The notes beneath the pieces are model-generated. The model made no database searches and was not told the origin of the DNA. It saw nothing but the letters and a program-made list of their open reading frames with translations. The position numbers and the translations under genes are program-made. 64,000 nucleotides of DNA, taken from the NCBI GenBank assembly GCA_023055425.1, contig JALGPY010000004.1:62953718-63017717 (forward strand), given 5' to 3'. Every line of letters starts with the position of its first letter. The stretch's first letter is position 1. Source of the DNA: Linanthus parryae. Its lineage: Eukaryota > Streptophyta > Magnoliopsida > Ericales > Polemoniaceae. This document shows, in pieces, positions 56,952-64,000 of this stretch.

Positions 56952-58931
56952 TCAGGGATAGTACTTCTTAATCCAGCGCATGTTGACTGAACTCGGGGTT
57001 GAGGTTGTGTCGTGCAACCTTCGTATGCTGCAATAGCCACTGTCGAAGACTTCTGTGACTTCGAAGGGTCCTTCCCAATTGGCTGCGAACTTTGGGTGAG
57101 TCGCTTCTCGCATGCAGTGGTCAGATGCGCGCAGGACAAAGTCTCCAACTGCGAAATCTCTTCGCTGGACTGTCTTATTGTAAGCGCGAGCAATCCTTTC
57201 TTGATATCGCTTGTTGGTCCTTTTGGCTTGTTCTCGCTTTTCCTCCAGCAAGACTAAATCATGATCGCGTTGATTTTCGTAGAGTGCGTGGAAGGCTAGC
57301 CTCGCCGAATTGACTCTCACCTCCGCAGGTACCACAGCTTCGGCCCCATAACATAGTAGAAATGGCGAGGCCCCTGTGGGTGTCCTTGGAGAAGTTCGGT
57401 AGGCCCACAGAGCTATGCTTAGAGAGTCGGCCCACTTCTTGTGGTCATCTGCGACCATCTTGCTCAAAATTCTCAACAGCGTTTTGTTGGTCGCTTCGGC
57501 TTGTCCATTTCCCTTTGGGTAATAAGGGGTAGAACATATCTGCCTGATATTGTACTCCGCTAATTTCGCATCTACCTGGCGATTAACAAAAGGAGTACCG
57601 TTATCTGAAAGAATGGTGTTTGGGATTCCGAACCTGCATATGATGCTTTCCTGGATGAAGTTGACCACAGCCAGCGCATTTGCCGTCTTTAGTGGTATTG
57701 CTTCCACCCACTTGGTGAATAGCTCAGTTGCGGTGAGAATGAAATGATTCCCGTGCGACTTTGGTCGGATGGGACCGATGAAGTCCCATGTGTGAAATGG
57801 CCATGGTGTGCCTAATGCATGTAGATCCACGGCGGGAGCGTGCACCAGGTTTCCTTTGAACTGGCATTCCTGGCAGCGTCGTACCTTGGCGCGGCAATCG
57901 GCCTCCATCGTGGGCCAGAAATATCCAATTGAGAGGAGCTGCCTGCATAATTTCGCACCTCCTTGGTGTTCCACCTGATGAGAAAGGTCCATGACTTCTT
58001 GTGCTTCTCTGCCGTCTAGACATCGCAGCAAGTTGCCCTCGTGACCTCTTCGCCAAAGCAGGTTTTCCTGTACCACATATCGGGATGCTTTCCTTTTCAA
58101 TTTCTCAGCTTCTTTTCTCGATTCAGGCACGATGCCCTGGGTGAGAAAATCGAAGAGTGGCTTCCTCCAATCTGTGTCGTCATCGATTAAGGCGATGAGG
58201 AGAGAATCTTTGATTAGCGCACAACTCTCGCATTTCCCTTGTATCAGGGCTGCGGCTGTTGACATGTCGGGCCAATGAATGCCATATCTCTGAGCCTTCC
58301 TGTAGATTGACACCTCGCTTTCTCCGCAAGCATGTTGGTGAATCTTTTCTAACAAAAGTTGTCCCTCTCGCTCGGAGACGCATCGCATGAGTATTCCGCC
58401 AGGACCCTTGTAGTAGAGGGTGTTATCATGTATGCAGTACCCTTTTGTGAGTGCCCAGCTTTCGTTGCTTGTGCCTTTCGCAATAGCTTGTAGGATTGCT
58501 TTTCTCCAATCCGTGTCATCCATGTTTTCGTCGTCGCACGCATCTTCCGTCAATGCCGACGATGTTCGTACTTCAATGGAGATCTTCGCGGGACATTTGT
58601 CTGTGCTGACCTTAGATCCCAAGGTTGCTAAGGCGTCCGCATGCCTGTTGTCTGCTCGAGGCTTGTGCTCGTACCTCACATCGCAAAACTGCTGTACCAG
58701 CTTTTGCACTAAGGTGCGGTAAGACAGAAGATTAATCTCCTTCAAACCGTATTCGCCCGAGGCTTGCTTGACGATCAACTTGGAGTCTCCCATGACCATC
58801 AGATTGCTTACTTCCAAAGCTTTTGCTGCGCGCAGTCCCGCTATGAGGGCTTCATATTCTTCTTCATTGTTTGTGACTGCGAAGTTGAGCTTTGCGGATA
58901 TCTGTATGACCTCCCCATCTGGTTTGGTCAA
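56952..58931 (-). CDS. Tat second RNase H (N-terminally truncated) and integrase
   Basis: 659 codons; the frame opens inside the RNase H domain, so the first codon at 58931 is not a real start. FAVTNNEEEYEALIAGLRAA, MGDSKLIVKQASGEYG and HKPRADNRHADALATLGS show the extra RNase H that distinguishes the Tat clade. The segment with its first catalytic Asp is missing at the junction with the ORF to the right, where the frame also changes. The integrase follows: zinc finger SHQVEHQGG with CQECQ, then the DDE residues in HTWDFIGPI, ILSDNGTPF and GNGQAEATNK, and a C-terminal domain with GDFVLRASDH and WEGPFEVTEVF. The integrase part looks complete. It acts in the nucleus to insert the cDNA. Confidence 0.85.
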   Translation of the reverse strand: MTKPDGEVIQISAKLNFAVTNNEEEYEALIAGLRAAKALEVSNLMVMGDSKLIVKQASGEYGLKEINLLSYRTLVQKLVQQFCDVRYEHKPRADNRHADALATLGSKVSTDKCPAKISIEVRTSSALTEDACDDENMDDTDWRKAILQAIAKGTSNESWALTKGYCIHDNTLYYKGPGGILMRCVSEREGQLLLEKIHQHACGESEVSIYRKAQRYGIHWPDMSTAAALIQGKCESCALIKDSLLIALIDDDTDWRKPLFDFLTQGIVPESRKEAEKLKRKASRYVVQENLLWRRGHEGNLLRCLDGREAQEVMDLSHQVEHQGGAKLCRQLLSIGYFWPTMEADCRAKVRRCQECQFKGNLVHAPAVDLHALGTPWPFHTWDFIGPIRPKSHGNHFILTATELFTKWVEAIPLKTANALAVVNFIQESIICRFGIPNTILSDNGTPFVNRQVDAKLAEYNIRQICSTPYYPKGNGQAEATNKTLLRILSKMVADDHKKWADSLSIALWAYRTSPRTPTGASPFLLCYGAEAVVPAEVRVNSARLAFHALYENQRDHDLVLLEEKREQAKRTNKRYQERIARAYNKTVQRRDFAVGDFVLRASDHCMREATHPKFAANWEGPFEVTEVFDSGYCSIRRLHDTTSTPSSVNMRWIKKYYP

Positions 58932-58933
58932 GA

Positions 58934-59824
58934 CTATCCAATTGCATAGATCTCAGGACCTTCGAGCTCTTCCTCGATCACGGGCTCGTGGCTGTTATCG
59001 GGGAACTGTGCCAACAGATCCGCTACCGCCTGCGACTTGATCGCTCGCGGTCGCACCCATGTGATATCATATTGAGAGATGGTCATGTACCATTTCGCCA
59101 ATCTCCCGCCAGGAGTAGTGTGAGTTAGCAAATATCTTATGGGTTCGCTCTTGGTGACCACTGCCACTTTGTGCGATGCAAAATAGTGTTTTAACTTCTC
59201 TATCACAAAGAATAGGGCAAGGCAATGACGTTCGATGTCCGTGTACCTTGATTCAGCAGGTTGCACAATGCGAGAGATGTAGTAGATAGGCCTTTCCTGA
59301 CCTTCGTACTCCTGAGCCAAGAGTGCTCCTATGGATCTCCTTGTTGATGTCAGATATAGCAGAAGCGGTGATCCCAGTTGAGGCGCGATCATTATTTTTG
59401 AGGATGTCAGCAAATCCTTCAGTTTTTCGAATGCGGCTTCGTGCTCCGGAGCCCATTTGTACACGGCGTCCTTCTTGAGAAGAGTGCTAAAACAGCATGT
59501 GATTTCGGCAATCGCTGGGATGAGTCTTCGCAGATAGGACAGCTTTCCTAAAAATGTCTTCAATGCACTCTGGTTATGGGGCGGCGTCATGCCAATTATG
59601 GCTGATACTTTCGCAGGGTCGGGCTCGATTCCTTGGCGATGAACTACGCATCCCAAGAACTTCCCTGATGTTACCCCGAATGCGCATTTCATGGGGTTCA
59701 TCTTTAGTTGAAAGTGTCTGCATCTATTGAATGCATGATGGCTCTGCATTGGCTTTTCCATCAGCGCAATTTTCTCCATTTGATTGATTTGCCCAGGGAT
59801 ATCCCCATGCCCGCGTGAGGACAT
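58934..59824 (-). pseudogene. Tat reverse transcriptase C-terminus and first RNase H
   Basis: The frame holds only the end of RT: QLKMNPMKCAFGVTSGKFLG, then LKTFLGKLSYLRRLIP and WAPEHEAAFEKLKDLL. This is followed by the gypsy RNase H with ALLAQEYEGQERPIYYIS and YTDIERHCLALFFVIEKLKH. The fingers and palm with the catalytic YVDD-type motif are gone: upstream sequence jumps straight to the protease tail (59837). The first RNase H lacks the usual first Asp (LLLYLTSTRRS), as is common in Tat elements, where the second RNase H is thought to do the work. This element cannot make active RT. Confidence 0.85.
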
Positions 59825-59836
59825 CCCCGCGGACCT

Positions 59837-60566
59837 TCATATGCGATAGCATTTCTTCCCATTGGCATATAAGCTTTCTATCTCCTTTCCTTCGGTATCA
59901 TGCTTTGCGATTCTTTTCGGAGTATACACATTCTTCCGATGGTATGCGATACGCGGCGCCTCTTCGCGTGTAGGCGGCCTGTTCTTGGCATCTTCCCTTG
60001 TCACCATTACTCCCGCAGGTGACTGGTCCTTGATGTCCTCCCAGAGAGGCAAAGGAGTAGGGTTGAATGGTCCCGGTGTTTGCTCGTCCGCCATCTCGGT
60101 GAACCACACCGCCTCGCTGAGATGTGCTTCGTCCAAGTTGAATGGGTTCGTCGAAGCCGGTATCTCGACTACTCTGTCGTTCCAGATAGCTTTCATAACC
60201 TGCTGAGCTGTTGAAGGAACCGCATCGAAGCGATGAATCCAGGCTCGACCTATAATCATTTGGTATGTAGTGTTCGCGTATATGACATAGAACTTTGCTG
60301 AGCACTTGATTTTGCCAATCTGAACGCCCAGGCGGATCCATCCGATCGTCATTCCAGAGTCGCTTCCGAATCCCATCAGCGGAGATGGACGCTTGACGAT
60401 CTTATGCTCGGGGATCCCTGCTAGCTTCAGTGTGTGTAGCGAAACGATGTTGACCGCTGCTCCTCCATCGACGAATGCTCGTTTGAACTCGACGTCGTTG
60501 ACGATGGCTGTCACGTACAGAGGCCTCTGGTGGCTCGCATCTGTTTTCTTGTCGCTGGCAGAAAAA
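59837..60566 (-). pseudogene. Tat protease domain and linker
   Basis: The frame reads SASDKKTDASHQRPLYVTAI, then the aspartic protease motif FVDGGAAVNIVS, then YQMIIGRAWIHRFDAVPST. This is the DGG form of Tat proteases. It is separated from the gag frame by a one-base shift at the T-run (A-run on the plus strand, 60562-60566). The frame runs on for a further 110 residues with no recognisable domain and ends where RT should begin. Confidence 0.8.
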
Positions 60567-62450
60567 GGTCATAATCTTTTCTGTGCAGCGAGACGCTCTG
60601 ATGACTTTTCCGTTGGATACTACAAGATCCTCCTCGTAGTCTTCCGCTATTGTCAAGATTGCTTTCGTCATATCTGTCCAGCATTTCTCCGAGAAATTCA
60701 TCTCGTCGAAGAATCTGCTGAAGCCGTGCGACCCTTTCATCCGGTCGGCACGTTCATCTTCCGTGTCCATGCTGTAGTCTTCGTCTTCATGGACCTCGGC
60801 AACGATGGGTAGACCATCCTCTGCGAATTCTTCCAAGTCGACGATCGAGATCATGGCGACCTCTTTGCCTTTCGAGCCCTGCTCCGCATGAGCAGGAAGC
60901 GGGTTGTTGCGCACATCCTTCCGGTGATCGCTGATGATCAGCTCGCCGTTCTTCATTTTCTGGTCGAATGTAAACCTGAGCTTTTTACATTCCGCTGTGG
61001 GGTGCATGACCTTGCCGTGGTACTCGCACCACTTAGGGTCCCTCACCATCTCCTTAGAGGGTATCTTTTCGAGCGGCGGCAGGACACCGTCCTTACACCA
61101 CTGCCTGCAGAGGTCGCTTGCCTCCTCTACCGAGCATGGTAGGGGTGGTGCGTCGAAGTTTACAGCCTTCGCTTGCTTCTGGGGTGAAACTGTATCAACC
61201 TCAGCTTCGCGTCCCCTCTTGTAACCGAACCTCCCGATCTTATAGGTGGTGGCGCTCGGAGGTCGCTCTGGAGCGTTCTTCTTTTTCTGCCTCTCGACTA
61301 TAGGCTCGTGGTTCTTCGTGCATTCAATTAGCTTTGAAAACGTAGGTGTTTGCAAATTAATGAGCATACCTTTGTATTCATCTCTCATGCACTGCAGGCA
61401 TATCTCTACGAGCCGGCTTTCGATCATTGGATCTTTGCATTCCAAGGATTTCGCCCTGAATTTCTTGATGAAAGTGATCCCGTCCTCCTCGCGCTTCTGA
61501 TACATCCGCGAGAGATGAATCATTGTCACCTTTTCTTCCATCTGGAAGAATTTGGTGTAGAACTTCTGGACCATGTCGTCCCAAGTCTTCACGGATCCGG
61601 CTTCCAACGTTCGGTACCACTTGTACGCCACGTTCCCTAAAGATTTTGGGAACTCTCGCATCAGCAGTTTGGAATCAGCTCCGTATGGCCCCATGACATC
61701 AATGAAACGCATGACATGCTCATGAGCGTTTCCGTTGACATCTTCGAACTTGTCCCATTTGGGAGCCTTGTACCCCGCCGGGTTAGGCTTGAGATAGATC
61801 TCTCGTGGAATGGGTGGATCATTGTCCAGCTTCGGGATTATGGTATCCGCGAATGACTGATGAGCCAGAATAGTGTCCATGCGCTTCTGCAGAGACGTCA
61901 TGCATTCTGGAATGCTTCCCTCGGTCGTTGAAGGAGGGGTTGCCACAGGCGGAGGCGACACATACGCCGTCGAAGGATTGGGGACATATGGACCGCTCGC
62001 ATTGCCCCAGATCGCCGTTGGAGGAGGCAGAGGGTACTGCAGAGTTGGGTTAGACGCCAAAGCCGAGGGCTGAGGAGTGTGAGCAGTGAGAGGCAACATC
62101 TGAGCCGTTGACCCCTGAATCTAAGGCGGCTGCGCGGTCGCCGGTGGAGTTTGCAGGTTGGGGTTGGGAGGTGTGGTTGACACTCTCAGTCCCGGAGCGG
62201 TAGGGGCTCCTCCTCCTTGAGAGACGGTGGTGGCCGACGAAGGATTTGGTGTAAGGGTACCCAGAACGGCCAAGATCCGTTCTAGCTGCTCGGATTGGGC
62301 CTTGAGAGCTTTCGCCTGGCATTGAACAGTGGCGTCCAAAGACTCTAGCGTCGGTGTCTCTCCAGGAGTGGTAGGAGTACGGCGGGTCCCCTCTCCCGAG
62401 GCGGTTTCGGTGGACGGCGATCTGTTGCTGATATCATCCTCCTGAGACAT
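60402..62450 (-). pseudogene. gag: Tat gag, one nonsense codon
   Basis: The frame starts at the ATG whose complement is at 62448-62450, soon after the primer site. It is broken once by TAG at 62123-62121 and then runs open for 565 codons to 60402. The last part, beyond the one-base shift near 60562, is out of frame. The N-terminus is Pro/Thr-rich with a short coiled coil (LDATVQCQAKALKAQSEQLE). The capsid-like gag domain reads HVMRFIDVMGPYGADSKLLM, FPKSLGNVAYKWYRTL, WDDMVQKFYTKFF, and FIKKFRAKSLECKDPM. A WCEYHGKVMHPTAECKKL segment near residue 400 resembles a degenerate Cys-His motif. Gag packages element RNA; this copy is disabled by the stop. Confidence 0.85.
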
Positions 62451-62464
62451 GGTTGCTTTTGTTG

Positions 62465-62490
62465 GTAAGTTCACGTCGGGTTCACCAAAA
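62465..62490 (-). other. Primer-binding region of Tat
   Basis: On the minus strand TTTTGGTGAACCCGACGTGA follows the 5' LTR at once. TGG near its start fits a tRNA CCA end, but I could not match the rest to a tRNA from memory. Confidence 0.6.
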
Positions 62491-63117
62491 TGTGCACAAG
62501 AGATTCCGGCGGGGAGACCTCCGTGTACACCGTATGCAGAGGATCGGGGATCGCACAGGAAGAGTGGGGTTGTGTGTAGGGAGAGAGTAAGTCAGTAGCA
62601 ATGTCTGAGAGAGAGACAGAGGTTTGGCAGAGCTTCCGCGTATGGCCAGTGTGTTCTCCTTTGTATGGAAAGGTTGACGTCCTATATATAGCAGGGAACG
62701 TGACCGTTGTAGTGTGGTTAATGCGCCCATTGATGGCGGCTTAATTAGCTTAACCATAACGGCACGTTCGTCCGAGTATATAGGGACCGTTACAGCACGT
62801 TGTGCGCGAATACCGGAACCGTTACGAGGTTGACCGGGTTTGACCGGATTGACCGGGTTTATGGAGCTCGTGCCATAAATCTCTCAAAACAGTTACTAAA
62901 GGTCGCGTGCGGGCTTGGCTCGCACGCGACAGGGCTTACTCTAGCCTCCAAACCACTAAGGTCCTACAAGTCCCGTGCGGTGGTATGCGAGGGCTCTGTC
63001 TCGCAGCCCCCACATGGATCAGCTCGGCTGGTGATCCAGTGTGTGTGGAGCACAATATGGTGTGCTGGATGGTTGCCACGTGGCCAAGATCTGTCAGCTC
63101 AGAAAGCACTATCTACA
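62491..63117 (-). repeat. Tat 5' LTR
   Basis: 627 bases. It differs from the 3' LTR at about four positions by eye. A TATATATA at about 62683-62690 would be the minus-strand promoter. Open frames inside it are chance. Confidence 0.9.
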
Positions 63118-63122
63118 GTTAG
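63118..63122. repeat. Target-site duplication of Tat, right
   Basis: GTTAG. Confidence 0.9.
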
Positions 63123-63335
63123 TATTAAGTTACTACCAACTAAGTAGAAACCTATGGGGTCACACGTCAAATAGAGCAGAACTAGATTTGAGATTAATTA
63201 ATATGATTAATTAATCAGAAGGATCACATTGCAACACCTTGCAAACTTAGTAGGACTAATATGCAAGGAGGGACTAATCCAAGTTCATGTAGAACTAGGA
63301 AGGGCCTTTATGTAAACTAACAAGTGTTGTTGGTC

Positions 63336-63343
63336 TATATAAA
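63336..63343 (+). promoter_or_regulatory. TATA box of copia-2 LTR
   Basis: TATATAAA in the right part of the split LTR, upstream of GGAGGCTCTAGC. The upstream enhancer part of the LTR is now about 27.8 kb away. Confidence 0.6.
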
Positions 63344-63747
63344 GGAGGCTCTAGCTTCCTTCCGACGAATGTTAATTCTCATAACATAAGTAAGTGGGAG
63401 AGAGAGCAAGAGCACAAGGGTCGACGCCCCTGCGTCTGCCCCTGTCCCGACGGCCTCAAAGAGAGAGGGCCGAACCCCTCTTTGCCTCGTTTGTTTCTTG
63501 ATTCCTTCTTCCATCTTCTCCGGTCGAAGCTAGCACTAGAGAAGGAAGAATCTAGATCTCAACTCTAGGCGTGGATCAACCGTAGAGACGAGGACAATAT
63601 TCTTCGTGTGATCTCCCGAACCAAAAGGTACACATCTTCTATGTCCTTTATAATGTTATGAATGTCTCTTCCTGTGATCCTTGGTGGGCTTTGAGTATGA
63701 ATTAATTTTTGTTATTCCGCTGCGTTACCTACGTCAAAACCCAACAG

Positions 63748-63760
63748 TGGTATCAGAGCC
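63748..63760 (+). other. Primer-binding site of copia-2
   Basis: TGGTATCAGAGCC, exact Met-tRNA type, one base after the LTR end. Confidence 0.9.
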
Positions 63761-64000
63761 ACAGGTCGTAGTGCATACAATGATTATATGTGTTATGATT
63801 TCAGTTTATACACCGTATTGGTAATTTTACGCAAAACTGAAATTAATTGGCATAGTAGATGAAAAATTAAATTTGATTCAATATAAACAAGATCTAATTT
63901 AACATTAGATGTTTAAATTAGTGAGTTTAATCACATAGGATGTGAATTATTGGGTTCTTGAAACAATTATATGGAAATATCCATATGGAAACAACCTTGC
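63761..64000 (+). mobile_element. Copia-2 untranslated leader, partial
   Basis: AT-rich leader of copia-2 after its primer site. gag would begin beyond the window. Confidence 0.5.

Larger units (their letters stand above)
35349..63117 (-). mobile_element. Tat-lineage Ty3/gypsy retrotransposon, minus strand, with Athila nested inside
   Basis: The LTRs at 35349-35975 and 62491-63117 are both 627 bases and start TG and end CA. They are flanked by GTTAG (35344-35348 and 63118-63122). The whole spans 27769 bases, about 14149 without Athila. On the minus strand the order is 5' LTR, primer site, gag, protease, RT/RNase H remnant, second RNase H plus integrase, a tandem-repeat region, an antisense gene, polypurine tract, 3' LTR. 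The second RNase H before integrase marks the Tat clade. About four differences between LTRs were counted by eye. The coding region has one stop and one frameshift in gag-pro, and lacks the RT core. Confidence 0.9.
34561..63746 (+). mobile_element. Copia-2 5' LTR (about 1412 bp), split by the Tat element
   Basis: The left part is 34561-35348 and the right part 63123-63746, with the Tat element and its GTTAG duplication between. The ends TGTTGG and CCAACA form a 6-bp inverted pair. A perfect Met-tRNA primer site follows at 63748. A TATA box lies at 63336. The element's internal region begins at 63747 and runs off the window. The target duplication would start with GTTCC (34556-34560), but its partner is not visible. 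Confidence 0.85.

Overview
This is a repeat-dense nuclear segment of a flowering plant, probably a eudicot. Evidence: nested LTR retrotransposons of the Ty3/gypsy Athila and Tat lineages and of Ty1/copia, plus CACTA, hAT and MULE-type DNA transposons, plant-type L1 LINEs, and a three-exon gene with GT-AG introns. I cannot name the species. No rRNA, tRNA, CRISPR or bacterial-style operon was seen.

Left part (1-28264) is old mosaic. It opens in a copia LTR (1-167), followed by decayed LINE fragments (970-4170) that recur at 24440-27700, with a shared 5' flank also present at 17364-18960. The only gene-like locus I judge to be host sequence lies at 5090-6441 (F-box-like, three exons). After it come a copia gag remnant (6900-8660), a LINE remnant (10560-11090), hAT transposase relics (11710-12660; 19020-19250; 21668-22885, the last an inverted duplication), fold-back elements, a CACTA element (13434-17196, TSD TAA) carrying a plastid sigma-factor fragment, and a small LTR element (19737-21398, TSD GAAAC).

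Right part (28265-64000) is one nest that can be unpicked by target-site duplications. Copia-1 (LTR 28265-34435) carries a second CACTA (28490-34255, TSD TGT), which itself carries a 450-bp MULE-type element (32263-32712, 9-bp TSD). Copia-2 (LTR from 34561 to 63746) landed in the start of copia-1 gag. A Tat element on the minus strand (35349-63117, 627-bp LTRs, TSD GTTAG) landed in the copia-2 LTR. An Athila element on the plus strand (38975-52589, 1612-bp LTRs, TSD GAGGT) landed in the Tat element.

The most striking content is inside the two gypsy elements. Tat carries, antisense to its own genes and between integrase and 3' LTR, an intron-containing plant-mobile-domain gene whose four coding exons (1335 codons, two nonsense codons) are cut in exon 2 by Athila. 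Tat lacks the reverse-transcriptase core, yet its LTRs are almost identical, so it was probably mobilised in trans. Athila has an almost intact gag-pol interrupted by a single TGA, a separate long ORF3, and about sixteen copies of a palindrome around TGCGTATATACGCA in its LTRs and spacers.
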